Shown piece by piece: positions 1-9,250 of a stretch of DNA of 64,000 nucleotides. The position numbers and the translations under genes are program-made. A model generated the notes under the pieces. That model did not search any database. It was given only the letters and a program-made list of their open reading frames with translations, and was not told the DNA's origin. Position 1 is the first letter of the stretch; every line of letters begins with the position of its first letter. This DNA comes from Kingdonia uniflora (Eukaryota > Streptophyta > Magnoliopsida > Ranunculales > Circaeasteraceae), in NCBI GenBank assembly GCA_014058105.1, contig JACGCM010001844.1, forward strand, positions 2,046,001 to 2,110,000, read 5' to 3'.

Positions 1-655
1 ATTCAGCTTCTGTGTCTGGCATTTGGTTGAACCAAGCAGAGTTAATGAGGACTCGATCAATTTTGGTAGCCACTCTATCCTCTCCCAGTATACATTTAGA
101 CCAGGTAAGGTAGGCTCCCTTAAACCTGCAATCAAAGAGCTCAGTCGTATTTAAGCAATTAAGCATATCAACAAACTGTGAAGGTCTGAACTCACCACCC
201 CCAACTCTCTCTTGGGAGTTAATAATACAGTTGAAATCGCCAAGAAGGATGCAAAGTCTATTCTGTAACCTAGCATGATGAGAAATCCTATCCCATAGAT
301 GTAATCTCTCAGTGGAACAGTTACTACCATACACAATGGTAACACAAAATTGTTGGCCACCAGGAAGAGTAGCTTCAGCGAAAATAGCTTGATCAAGTTT
401 GTCAATAACTGTAAGGGACACCACAGTAGGATTCCACATTAACCATATTCTACCAAGTTGGGAGTGCTCATAGTTGGTATATAACCCCCAACCAGGCCGA
501 ATATTGTTAAAAATGGAATCCTTGTTTTGCTCCATAACTTTTGTTTCAACAAGGCCAACAATAGGTGCATTGAACTTTTTAATACACGCCCTGACTTCTT
601 TTTGTTTCACATAGTCATTTAGACCTCTAGGGTTCCAGCATAAAGCATTAATCAT
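1..655 (-). CDS. LINE ORF2 N-terminus: EEP (APE-like) endonuclease, partial
   Basis: The minus strand is open from an ATG at 655-653 to the window edge, 218 codons. The protein starts MINALCWNPRGLND, the usual start of a plant LINE endonuclease. It continues with a VETKV block holding the metal-binding Glu, a VYGSN block, LLGDFNCI with the catalytic Asp/Asn pair, and a C-terminal TKIDRVLIN segment. This enzyme nicks target DNA to prime reverse transcription. No stop interrupts the visible part, so this copy is fairly well preserved here. The ATG overlaps the stop of the upstream ORF as ATGA. The start fits family alignments, where translation begins close to the WNxRG motif. Confidence 0.88.
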   Translation of the reverse strand, partial: MINALCWNPRGLNDYVKQKEVRACIKKFNAPIVGLVETKVMEQNKDSIFNNIRPGWGLYTNYEHSQLGRIWLMWNPTVVSLTVIDKLDQAIFAEATLPGGQQFCVTIVYGSNCSTERLHLWDRISHHARLQNRLCILLGDFNCIINSQERVGGGEFRPSQFVDMLNCLNTTELFDCRFKGAYLTWSKCILGEDRVATKIDRVLINSAWFNQMPDTEAE

Positions 656-1290
656 GAATGGCTAGAGGGGACCTTAGACTCTAAGTCGAACTTAGGAGAG
701 TACATGCAAAAATAACCCCAATAAAGTTGCAGGTTACCAGAAATACCTGTCTGCCCAGTCAAAAGAACCATAAAGACTTCCCTTTTCTCAAAGAACAAAT
801 GGAAGGGGTCCTTTTGTAAAGTCAGTGGGCCTGCCTGCAGTTGGCCTCTCTCCTCCTTCATTTTACAGCAATGGATTCCCTGCCAGGTGGTAGAGAACCA
901 ATCGATGTAACTGTCCGAAGTACCTGCACTATAACATACTTTAGACAAACACTCCCTAACCATGGTGAGGAGTTGAGATCCTTCCTTAACAATGTTGGGG
1001 CTATCTTCAGATTTAGTAAGAACCATTCTATAGGATAGCACCAAAACTATGGTAGTAAAACCCCAACATCCTATAAACACTGCACTTTCAATCCCCCTCA
1101 AATAGACATTCTTGAGAAGTAGTCTCAAGAGTCTTCTGCTCCTGTCCTTGTCTGTACCTGCAAGGTAGAAGACAAAAAACTGTATTACGGTGAACCTCAA
1201 GTCCACATTGCCTACACACAAACCTATGGGAGTGTTGAGAACAGATGAGCTCATAATGAAACTCCTAGAATGAAGGCCAAGCCCACTCAA
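652..1290 (-). CDS. Unrecognised 212-aa ORF between LINE ORF1 and ORF2
   Basis: An uninterrupted 212-codon frame lies directly before the endonuclease, and its TGA overlaps the endonuclease ATG (ATGA at 655-652). I recognise no domain. The first about 25 residues (MSGLGLHSRSFIMSS) resemble the C-terminal tail of the preceding 358-aa ORF because both cover a duplicated DNA segment. The product is rich in Leu, Phe, Ser and Cys, with hydrophobic stretches. It could be a real extra ORF translated by termination-reinitiation, or a long non-coding spacer that happens to be open. There is no homology support for translation. Confidence 0.35.
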   Translation of the reverse strand: MSGLGLHSRSFIMSSSVLNTPIGLCVGNVDLRFTVIQFFVFYLAGTDKDRSRRLLRLLLKNVYLRGIESAVFIGCWGFTTIVLVLSYRMVLTKSEDSPNIVKEGSQLLTMVRECLSKVCYSAGTSDSYIDWFSTTWQGIHCCKMKEERGQLQAGPLTLQKDPFHLFFEKREVFMVLLTGQTGISGNLQLYWGYFCMYSPKFDLESKVPSSHS

Positions 1291-1444
1291 ATTCCAGCAG
1301 CCAGTACAACTACCATGTTTTACAGACCATCCGTGACTTATGGGAGCGTTGAAAACATTAGGCTCATTATGAAAATCCTGGAATGAAGGTTAAGCCCACT
1401 CAAATTCCAGTGGTCATTAGGGCTACCATGTTTAACAACCCAAC
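1226..1444. repeat. Imperfect direct repeat, two ~110-bp units inside the LINE
   Basis: The units are about 1226-1332 and 1337-1444. Both contain GGAATGAAGG/AGAATGAAGG followed by AAGCCCACTCAAATTCCAG, and both end with ACCATGTTT. Many substitutions separate them, so the duplication is old. The segment lies across the junction of the two unexplained ORFs. Confidence 0.75.
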
Positions 1445-2414
1445 CAGAGGTCAGGATTTTGGGAGAGCCAAGAATGCTCATCCTCCAAAAGCAACTGTGG
1501 AAAACACTCCACTCACCCCATTCACCCCAACACTCAACATAGAAAGGGCACCGGCATCTCACTCCCTCACAAGCCCCAAAACCCCTCATATGTACTCTCC
1601 AGAAAAACTGTTTCTGGAGGAAATTAACCCTCTTCATAAAAAGGGCCTTCAGCTCCAAAAGGAACCCTGCAAAATAAGAGCACAGGGAGAACTTGAAAAA
1701 ATCCAACCTCAAGCGAGTTAGGAGCGATGCCCAGCAGAACTCTCTTAAGTTCACATTCCTCAAGGTAAGAAAAAACCACTCACGAGATGATTTATACTCA
1801 ACATCACCATCCTTTTGGGTCTTATAAGCACAACAAAAGTGAATAAACTGTTTAGGGGGCGTAAGGAGCCTAGCCCAGCTATGCACACCCCTAAAGAAGG
1901 TTATATTCTGTTTGATACCTAGGAGATTCCAAAAGAAATGGGTGGCTTCAGAGTGAAAGCTATGGATAGGCTTGTTAATAGTATAAAATTTGGTTTTCAA
2001 AACCGGAACAAGGGTAAGGAGCCTATCCCAGCTAAGCCCAAGATCCATATCAAAGCTCAAAAGCATACTATAGATCAAACTCCCCCAGTAGTGCCAACTA
2101 TAAGAGTTGAGGATTCTATAGTTAGAAATGACAAATAATAGAGTATGGATAAGGAGCCAGGCCCATCTAGATCCCACTTTATTATAAGTATTAATAAGCA
2201 ATCTAATTCTCAAAAGGTAACCAGGAACATGGGCTTCCCAATTAACAAAAACAAAAAGCAAATTTATGTTGAGGCAACATAACTTATCAGAACCTGTCTT
2301 GAATAAAAAGATGTTTGAAAGACCTCCCTCATTCTCATGGAACAATGGCTCCTTTTTTGGAGGAATTTTTGTTGCCTCACACACAACCTCACCTCTCAAG
2401 TGCTCACAAACCAT
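1338..2414 (-). CDS. Unrecognised 358-aa ORF between LINE ORF1 and ORF2
   Basis: This minus-strand frame of 358 codons starts at 2414, 11 bp inside the end of ORF1 (stop at 2404), and ends 47 bp before the next ORF. I recognise no domain. The composition is Trp-, Phe-, Cys- and Leu-rich (for example the segment CFWRMSILGSPK), unlike a typical soluble enzyme. Open frames of 358 and 212 codons in a row, each touching its neighbour, are more than chance would usually give in AT-rich DNA. However, the protein-like quality is poor, and an opposite-strand frame of 112 codons is also open here. It could be an accessory ORF, or 3' ORF1 sequence that is normally skipped. Confidence 0.35.
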   Translation of the reverse strand: MVCEHLRGEVVCEATKIPPKKEPLFHENEGGLSNIFLFKTGSDKLCCLNINLLFVFVNWEAHVPGYLLRIRLLINTYNKVGSRWAWLLIHTLLFVISNYRILNSYSWHYWGSLIYSMLLSFDMDLGLSWDRLLTLVPVLKTKFYTINKPIHSFHSEATHFFWNLLGIKQNITFFRGVHSWARLLTPPKQFIHFCCAYKTQKDGDVEYKSSREWFFLTLRNVNLREFCWASLLTRLRLDFFKFSLCSYFAGFLLELKALFMKRVNFLQKQFFWRVHMRGFGACEGVRCRCPFYVECWGEWGEWSVFHSCFWRMSILGSPKILTSGWVVKHGSPNDHWNLSGLNLHSRIFIMSLMFSTLP

Positions 2415-4254
2415 GATTATGGTTATTATAGGCAGTACCCTTGGCCTTCAAAGCCCCACTAACTGTTTTTGCAGAACTTTCATCCTCCTTATACTTAGCC
2501 TTTGAGGGAATAGCTTCTTTAGCGAGGTTCTTAACTGCTTTGGCTTGCTTAGCATTTTTCTTTTTTTCCCTTTTAAGAGCACTCTTTGACAGTTTGTGCT
2601 GCTCACCCTGTTTTCCACTCTCTTGAGCTTCTTTAGACTTCAAATTATTTGCTTCAGTACTTTCCTTTGTTTCCTCCTGGCTAGTTGTAGCTGAGGTGGA
2701 AGCAATGAGACTTGAATCATTATGAGTAGCCTTAGATAATAAACCAACATTCCTCGGGATGGACCACCCATCCTTGTCAACAGTTTGTTTCTTATTCTGG
2801 ACATCCACTTCTCCCGCAGCATCAGGCTTCTTCTGCTGGGTTTTAACTGGGGCTGCTTTCTCAAACTCTTCTACTTTCCTAATAGGGCAGTTCTGAGAGT
2901 TGTGCCCAAAGATTTTACAGCCCTCACATGAAGGAGGAATCCAATTGTAGGCCACTTGAATCTCAATGTTATAGACCCCATCCATCTCAACTGTGATACT
3001 ATTAGGGAACTTACTATCAACCTCCATCTCAATGCAAACTCTAGCAAAGCTCCTTCCCCGTCTCCTTTGCTCTGTTGCTTTATCAAGAAACAATGGCAGT
3101 CCCAAGGCACTCGCAACCCTTCCAATACCGTCTGGATTCCAAAACTGGTCAGGAAGATCTTGGAGCATAACCCAAGTCGGTATGGATTTCATCTCAATAG
3201 GTTCAAATTCAATAAAAGGTCTCCAGTTTTTGATGAAAAACACTCGACTGGCGATGTGCTGATGTCCCATATCCAGAACTTTGTGCTTGTCTTCATCACA
3301 CGAAAACTTAAAGAAGAACAGATGTCTACCCTTTGTGGTCATTTCCACATCTCCTTTCAGCTCCCAAAGTCTCAAAAGGGTATTTTTGACAAACAAATAA
3401 GGGAGTCTCTTCCTAATAAAGTTCCCCACTAACATTTCCTGGCATTCTTTGGTTTCCTCATCAAAGTCACAAGAGTTGATTAGTACTATTCTTTTGCCAT
3501 CAATAACAGCAGGTGGGGTATAAACCAACTTTGTAGTACTCCTAACCTTGGATGGTGCTCCAATCATTTCAGCAAAGGTAGGCTGGTGGTTGGGGTCACC
3601 TTGTAGACCTTTCCCTGACAATTCAGAGGTCTTATCTGTAATTTTGCAATCACATTGACATAGGGAATGTTCCTTCACTAATTTACTAGTCACAACACAG
3701 ATTGGGCTAGTGTTTTTTCCTCCACAACAAAGTTTGAGACATGTGAAAGTAGGTATGTTAACAGGGCTATCCTCTTGTGGTTCAACAGAGTCACAGTCAG
3801 AAAAGCTATCATTAAAATTATCACAAAAAGCTTGTGTACCTGTGTTGGCAGCATCTCCCAGGTTTTGTTCTCCCATTGCAACTCTGGAGTGTGTAAATTC
3901 CTCCTCAGTTATGGTCTTTAGCTCACTTGCTTCCTTTAGCTTTTCATTCATCTTTTCCTCTGCTGTTATTTGGTCCCTCCTTGCTCTCCTAATAAGATCC
4001 TCTTCAGCTTCTTTAATCAGCAGCAGTTGTTGATAATAGCTTTGTTCAGTATCAGTAACATCAGGATCTCCCTTATTAACTGGTATACCAACAGAGAGAA
4101 GCCTGATATCCCGAGTGCTCAATTTGGTTGTGATCATCTTAAATCTGCTAGCTTCTCTTTGATCATTAAAGGTTGAGTGATGAGTCTTCTTTTGTGGAAG
4201 AATCTTCTCCTTGCCTTTTCCCTTCAAAATTTGTACTCGAAATTCCCGGGTCAA
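2404..4254 (-). CDS. LINE ORF1: DUF4283 and CCHC zinc-knuckle RNA-binding protein
   Basis: A 616-codon frame. The N-terminal third is charged and carries a coiled-coil-like stretch (about residues 65-115, Glu/Lys-rich). A DUF4283 domain follows at about residues 245-400, with WRPFIEFEPIEM, IPTWVMLQDLP and FWNPDGIGRVAS as landmarks. A CCHC knuckle, CEGCKIFGHNSQNC, sits at about residues 442-455, then a Lys-rich tail. In plant L1-like elements this protein binds the element RNA and forms the particle that carries the ORF2 enzyme. The ATG at 4254 is the first in this frame. A longer N-terminus may exist in another frame (4166-4597), which would imply a frameshift. Confidence 0.85.
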   Translation of the reverse strand: MTREFRVQILKGKGKEKILPQKKTHHSTFNDQREASRFKMITTKLSTRDIRLLSVGIPVNKGDPDVTDTEQSYYQQLLLIKEAEEDLIRRARRDQITAEEKMNEKLKEASELKTITEEEFTHSRVAMGEQNLGDAANTGTQAFCDNFNDSFSDCDSVEPQEDSPVNIPTFTCLKLCCGGKNTSPICVVTSKLVKEHSLCQCDCKITDKTSELSGKGLQGDPNHQPTFAEMIGAPSKVRSTTKLVYTPPAVIDGKRIVLINSCDFDEETKECQEMLVGNFIRKRLPYLFVKNTLLRLWELKGDVEMTTKGRHLFFFKFSCDEDKHKVLDMGHQHIASRVFFIKNWRPFIEFEPIEMKSIPTWVMLQDLPDQFWNPDGIGRVASALGLPLFLDKATEQRRRGRSFARVCIEMEVDSKFPNSITVEMDGVYNIEIQVAYNWIPPSCEGCKIFGHNSQNCPIRKVEEFEKAAPVKTQQKKPDAAGEVDVQNKKQTVDKDGWSIPRNVGLLSKATHNDSSLIASTSATTSQEETKESTEANNLKSKEAQESGKQGEQHKLSKSALKREKKKNAKQAKAVKNLAKEAIPSKAKYKEDESSAKTVSGALKAKGTAYNNHNHGL

Positions 4255-4597
4255 GTTTATCCAACCTAGCTTCCAGAATCATTTTTGCACACCTTCTCTC
4301 TTCAATTGAAACTTCGGCATTGTGCTTGATCGGTACAGGTATTCCCAATGTTAAGTGGAAGAGCTCCATAAGAGAATACTCTTCTTGCTCCTTGCAATCA
4401 CTCGAAATCAAACCCATATCCGCAAAATCAGCTTCACGGTCAACACCATTCTTCTCCACTGGTGGCGTGGAGATGCCTCCTCGGCCAACCATGTCTCCAA
4501 TAGCTCTACTCGTCCCCAAATGGAGATTTGGAATCCAATTTACTCGGTAGTGATCAAAACGAAGAGAACCAGCAGCCCAGAAGGGGGCTAGATTCAA
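4166..4597 (-). CDS. Probable N-terminal part of LINE ORF1 in a shifted frame
   Basis: This 143-codon frame starts at 4597 and overlaps the first 89 bp of the 616-aa ORF1 in a different frame. The sequence is protein-like and acidic (DREADFADMGLISSDCKEQE, then SIEERRCAKMILEARLDKL). Its end, NFEGKRQGEDSSTKED, is the same DNA that encodes KGKGKEKILPQ in the main frame. The simplest reading is one ORF1 of about 730 codons with a single-base frameshift between 4166 and 4254. Alternatively this is a short upstream ORF. Confidence 0.5.
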   Translation of the reverse strand: MNLAPFWAAGSLRFDHYRVNWIPNLHLGTSRAIGDMVGRGGISTPPVEKNGVDREADFADMGLISSDCKEQEEYSLMELFHLTLGIPVPIKHNAEVSIEERRCAKMILEARLDKLDPGISSTNFEGKRQGEDSSTKEDSSLNL

Positions 4598-4900
4598 GTA
4601 ATTTTCTTGACAACCGTACTACTACAGTAGCATATGTTATAACCTAACACCAACCATCGAACCTTCAAAAATCCTCGAGAAAAGAGAATACAAGATCTGA
4701 AACCAAAGAGACAGAAATGCCCCTAAGTGTGGGAAAGAGATTGCTACAGTACAGAAATTGCCCCTGCAAAAATCGCCCTTGTCTGGTGGGGGATACATCT
4801 TCCCACTTTCACAGTAGAGGGCACCTACTCTAGCATTCACCGCAACAACCTTAATGTCCACGTTGCGTGAGCGCACTCATCAATTGGGGTTGACGTGAAA
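4598..4900 (-). other. LINE 5' untranslated region (approximate)
   Basis: This segment precedes the first LINE ORF on the minus strand and is richer in G+C than the DNA further right. It holds an open frame at 4876-4637 (79 codons) with no recognisable domain. The 5' end of the element is not sharply defined; about 4880-4900 is an estimate from the change in base composition. Confidence 0.4.
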
Positions 4901-5049
4901 TATGCATACGATCATCTCACTGTTTGGCAACCTAAGAAATATTACCATTCACGAAAATTGACGGAGTGACATTATTCCTCCTATCCAAGCTATTAACATA
5001 TTCTCAACATAATCAAAGTGGTTTTAGGGGATGTGGGTTTCGGCGTAAG

Positions 5050-5263
5050 TGTTGCTCGAATTAGACTAGTCTTGCTTACAATTAGTAGAGTAATGTTTAA
5101 TTTAATAAGTTTCCAGTTGTCACATTTAGTAAGTTCCTAATTTAGGCATTTATGTTTGGCTATATATAGGCAATAGATTGAATAGTAGGAGATTATCAAT
5201 TCCAATAATAAAGACTTTGGTTTCTTTCCATATTTTCATAGAAAACCCCTAGTAAAGTTATCA
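5050..5263 (+). repeat. Ty1/Copia LTR (about 214 bp), degenerate
   Basis: The segment starts TGTTGCTCG, ends AGTTATCA and is followed at once by a primer-site-like sequence. Inside are a TATATATAGG box (about 5160) and an AATAAAG polyadenylation-like signal (about 5207). No matching 3' LTR was found, so the limits rest on TG...CA ends and on the position of the primer site. Confidence 0.5.
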
Positions 5264-5276
5264 TGGTATTATAATC
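5264..5276 (+). other. Primer-binding site, initiator-Met tRNA type (degenerate)
   Basis: TGGTATTATAATC resembles the TGGTATCAGAGC sequence complementary to plant initiator-Met tRNA used by Copia elements. It sits directly after the LTR end. Confidence 0.5.
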
Positions 5277-5564
5277 AACTGGATTTCTGATTTGACAGCT
5301 GGGAATCGATTGCTTTGTTTGCGATTGCTAGATGATTTAGGGTTTTTTCAGAATCTGAATTATAAACTGAATCCAGGGTGTTATATTCAGAATCTGGGGT
5401 GCAGTTTCTAAATCCAGGATGTTGTTACTAAATCCACAGTGTTATTACCAATTTATGAGATGCCTTTACAAAAAGTTTGGTGGTGCATTACAGATTTTGT
5501 AATCAGTTATGTTTTTTTTTTCTTGTTTGAGAGAATGACTGAAAGATCTGATTTGTTGTAAGTC

Positions 5565-6053
5565 ATAAATGTGATATTAACGGGATCGAATTATACATAT
5601 TGGGCTGATGTTATGACCCATATTGTGACAGAAAAAGGATTACGGGAGTATCTTGATGGGACTGCTACGAAGCCCATAGACTCTACAAAATTGTCGTATG
5701 CAGCTAATTTAAAGAAGTGGCTAATGAACTGAATTAGAGAGATCGGTAATTCAGTTGAACTCTCTATTGGTGTTTAGTTGGCCAAATTCAAAACATCTAA
5801 GGAGATATGAGACAACTTGGAGAAGTTATATACTAAATCCAATTTTGCTAGACAATATCAATAATAGGTTGATGTTCGTGGTGTTCAACAGGGTGATCAT
5901 AACATTCAGGAGTTTTACGGTGTAATAACTATTCAGTGGGATCATCTCACTTTGGCTGAGCCATTTGGGCTTATCGCATGTTCGGATTGGATCACGTATA
6001 GAGAACAACAACGGTTGGTGCAATTTTTGGTTGCTTTACGTGATAACTTAAAA
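5565..6053 (+). pseudogene. Ty1/Copia gag remnant
   Basis: In one frame the DNA reads LTGSNYTYWADVMTHIV, the start of the Copia gag domain (retrotran_gag/UBN2 type). Further on come EYLDGTATKPID, NLEKLYTKSNFARQYQ, GDHNIQEFYG and YREQQRLVQFLVALRDNL, which follow the family order W-D...LE.LY...A..Y...L..WD.L...L..LRD. Stops interrupt it (after LKKWLMN, after ELSIGV, before VDVRG). The homology stops abruptly at about 6053, where unrelated sequence begins. No protease, integrase or RT follows, so this is a truncated copy. Gag forms the particle shell in active relatives. Confidence 0.8.
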
Positions 6054-6144
6054 AACAATATTTGTATGCCAATATTTCCTTATTCCTTAAAAAACAATAG
6101 CAAAGGGATAAAAAAATAAGCCAGCATAAGTAAGAAGCACTTAC

Positions 6145-6834
6145 CTTTTGTTCCAAACGGCTTATGCAAAGTGCTAGCGTATCATATACAGAAGATTCAT
6201 TGCTCATCCTCCATAACCCATTTATCCCTTCCCTCTCAATGAAATCCTCCCTGCTTTCAGCAGTAAAAGGCCCAACTCGAACCCGCTCTTTCAAAATCTT
6301 AAAGTCATTGATGCATATATTCATCAAGAAAATCCAATTGGGGTCTTTATGTCTCTCCCATAGGTTAGAGATTCCTGATACCTATTAAAGAAATTGCATG
6401 TAATAATCTATCTAATTTAATAACAGTAACAAAGTACTGAATATAAATAGGATAAGAATCAGATAGTCTATGAAACATTTCCTCGTTCAAGAACCTGAAG
6501 GTCGATAGCAGAAGAGGGTGAATGTTCTCCTCATAACCTAAACATAACAAATCCAAATCTCCTATGGGCCAAGTCCACAAGTAATAAAATTAATATACTA
6601 GTATGACAAGTTCTAACTCAATATTGAAAGTAATTGTTGCAAGTTTTGTAGTAGTTTTGAGCAGCTAGTCTAATTACCTTGTTCAGAGTGGAGCTCAGCA
6701 AAAGTCACAAGTAAACTCAAATCTGAGTTGTATATCTCGCTTTGAAAAATGAGCATGTCCTCCGCCATAATTTGTGCTCTATTAAGAGCCAGGGAAGCAT
6801 TAAACAAAACACCTTTGCGGTCTTAAGTAGTGCA
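6145..6834 (-). pseudogene. Fragment of an unrecognised spliced plant gene (three exons)
   Basis: Three minus-strand pieces look like exons. The first (about 6834-6678) contains GVLFNASLALNRAQIMAED and ends at a CAAG|GTAATT donor. The second starts at 6537 after TTTAG (YEENIHPLLLSTFRFLNEEM); its 3' border is unclear. The third (6381-6145) is exactly 79 codons, starts after TTTAATAG and ends at AAAAG|GTAAGT; it includes VRVGPFTAESREDF and WRMSNESSVYDTLALCIS. The alpha-helical, charged sequence looks like part of a large cytosolic or nuclear protein. I cannot name the family. No start codon, promoter or further exons were found, and the piece abuts the Copia remnant, so it is probably an old gene fragment. 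Confidence 0.5.
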
Positions 6835-6839
6835 ACCTA

Positions 6840-8045
6840 CACTACATAAATATAAATTGCTGTTAGAGAAAAGTTTGAAAGTAAGTGTAACCCATTTTAT
6901 TTTTCCATAATTTTTTTTTTCTTTCCATTTTTAAGTTTTGAGGAATCAGAATATGAACCCATAAATGATCATGCTACACCAATGTAAGCTTTTCCCAGAT
7001 TATGCATTGCATTGAAGGCCTTGTTACTATTCTCGCCATACTCATCCACCCTACAAAGAAATGTAAACAAAAATTTCAAACTAACAAATAGCAATTGTAA
7101 GAAACAATTGACAAAACCTAATAGAAATTGGAACACTCGGTGTGCTTCACCGTATGAGATGAATTGGTCTCATACTCAAACAGAAACTCGTACTCATATC
7201 TATTGAGCAGTACATCACAGTCATCTTAGAATTAAACATGACTCCAAGCCAAGCTAAAATCTTCAAACTCGTAAGAAGACCTCTTCTCCCTATCTAGTAT
7301 TTGATCTCTCCTCTTTCTTTTTTTAGGTGGAAGGTTGATTGTGATACTCTGATTTTTATAGAAAGGGAACAAGAAAGATTTCAGCACTATAATATTAGAA
7401 CGTAAGAATGTAATTGGTTGATTCACAACGTCGCGAACTGGCACTCAGCGATGATAATTTGGTGATGTTGCCGACCCGGACAAAAAATGCGAAGTTACTG
7501 CCTTTCCATGGAGACACGGTTTTGATAAAGGTAATGCAGATGGTGATATCGCTTAATCCAGATAAAATTGCGAAGTTAGTTTTTCCGTGGAGGCATGGTC
7601 ATGATTAAGGTAAAGCAAACTTTATTTTTTCCGTTTATAGGCTGTGTTTATGGTAGCATTATTGGATTATAGGTTGGTCAACGGGGGTCTTAAATGACAT
7701 TTAGGAGAGAAGAGACTGAGAGAAAGTGCATTGAAATATAATGAGAAGGGACTGAGATGGAAGAAATTTAGGAATTTCCAATGTAGGTTATCCAAAATCT
7801 AACTCATAATGTTGGGCGAAAAGTATTGTTAGTTGGTCCAGCCTAAAGTAAATTCATACTCTGGTGGCATTTGTTTTTTCACCAAGTTAGACTCAGTGGT
7901 CTTAGTCTTAGTCTGTTCAGTAATTTGGGGTGCTCTTTTTAGTGCTAACTCAAGTCAGACTTAGCTTTTTTCACTTAAAACTGCTATCTCCACTCATATC
8001 CAATATGTTATCTGAGTGAGAGATCGGAGCCTGAGTCTTTACTGC
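6840..8045. other. No gene recognised
   Basis: AT-rich DNA with short open frames only (7012-7206 on plus, 7444-7232 on minus, 7414-7608 on plus). The minus frame contains a basic cluster, PPKKRKRRDQ, like a nuclear-localisation sequence, but nothing else supports a gene. I see no repeat structure. Confidence 0.5.
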
Positions 8046-8055
8046 CCTAAAAAGA

Positions 8056-8275
8056 GGGGAAGGATTTAGAGACACTCAGTTCTCAAACACTAAGGACTCA
8101 CTCAACCACAACCACTCATCTCTATTAGATGAGTGGCTCCCAAAATTGGTCTTTTATATATAGGGAAATGAGGTGGAAAACCATGGGTCCAATCAGCCTC
8201 ACTCTTCCTCTAGCTGGCAACAGACTTTTCCCTCTCTCTCTCTCTCAAATTCAAAATTTGAACGACCCATCATAT
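8056..8275 (+). repeat. Left terminal inverted repeat of MULE-like element
   Basis: Pairs with 10500-10740. Shared blocks include CAAACACTAAGGACTCACTC, AACCACAACCACTCATC, TCTATTAGATGAGTGGCTC and CCTCTAGCTGG. The two arms differ by substitutions and by a short duplication (CACTCATCTAAC) in the right arm. A CA/CT-rich microsatellite (about 8290-8420) follows. Confidence 0.8.
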
Positions 8276-8890
8276 CTTTCTCACTCTCATATCACACACA
8301 CACACACACACACACTCTCTCATTTCACTCTCTCACACTCGTATCAAACTCTCTCATATCACTCACTCTCTCCCTTTCTCATATCACACTCTCTATCTCT
8401 CTCTAATATGCCACATATTTCTCTCTTTCTATCTCTTTTTTTTTCTCTCTTTGGTGATTCCTCAACCACCGATTACAGGAGAAATCCTCATCATCGGAGA
8501 ATTGTTATCACAGTGTGAGTGATTTCGTCATTACCAACTCTTCCCTCTTAATTACAGCAACTCTATCTCTCTCTCTCTCTCTTACTTTGATTTGTGGGTT
8601 TTTGGTTGTGTTTTACCATTGTTTGGTCGCTGCCAATGGCAAGTTGTAATGTGAGTCTCCGGAGAAGATGTAGGACTTACCCGGAGAAGAAGGGTAACAG
8701 CAAAATAACAATGTCGGGTTTGACAATTATTATCAGGTTCGATAACATGAGGTTCTTTGTTTATCTGGCAACAAGTCATTAACAGCAAACAAGTATATAA
8801 GAATGCACGATAAAATCATATAAACAACTCCAAAACATGAAAGATAGACATGGGAGTTTCCTAATATTGATGATTTCAAACCCCATTAAA

Positions 8891-9200
8891 CATGACAATT
8901 ATTATTCAGGTTGCCTCGACAAAAAATAAAATGAGCATCTAATATTGTCGAAATCGACAATATATAGATGGGTAAATTGTTCAAAATCTCATTAAACATG
9001 ACAATTATTGTTCGGGTTGCCTCGACAAAATATAGAATGAGCATCCAATATTGTCGAAATCGACAATATATACATGGGTAAATTGTTCAAAACCCCATTA
9101 AATATGACAATTATTGTTCGGGTTGCCTCGAGAAAAAATAAAATGAGCATCCAATATTGTCGAAATCGAAAATAATATTGGATGCTAGCTATCAATATTA
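8891..9200. repeat. Three tandem copies of a 106-bp unit with palindromic core
   Basis: The unit CATGACAATTATT..TTCGGGTTGCCTCGA starts at 8891, 8997 and 9103, a spacing of exactly 106 bp. Each unit carries ATTGTCG-AAAT-CGACAAT, an inverted repeat with 7-bp arms, followed by an ATATA.ATGGGTAAATTGTT segment. The last copy decays after 9180. Confidence 0.85.
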
Positions 9201-9250
9201 TTTTTGTTATTGTCGGATTCGACAATTTCATTGATAATGAGAATCCAATA

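Larger units (their letters stand above)
1..4900 (-). mobile_element. LINE (L1-type non-LTR retrotransposon), 3' part outside window
   Basis: On the minus strand a DUF4283/zinc-knuckle ORF1 is followed by an apurinic-type endonuclease reading frame, the usual start of a plant LINE ORF2. The element runs leftwards and leaves the window at base 1, so reverse transcriptase, 3' UTR and tail are not visible. The 5' limit is set only roughly, at about 4900, where the ORFs and GC-richer sequence stop. No target duplication can be checked. The roughly 1.75 kb between ORF1 and ORF2 is unusual and is described separately. Confidence 0.85.

Noticed and set aside
1383..1721. 112-aa plus-strand ORF inside the LINE
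   Set aside because: Opposite to LINE transcription and without homology; probably reflects composition of the spacer.
8129..8518. 129-aa plus-strand ORF rich in Ser, His, Thr and Leu
   Set aside because: It is a translation of CA/CT microsatellite in the MULE-like TIR; low-complexity, not a gene.
8992..9231. 79-aa minus-strand ORF with repeated ISTILDAHSIFCRG units
   Set aside because: Translation of the 106-bp tandem repeat; not a gene.
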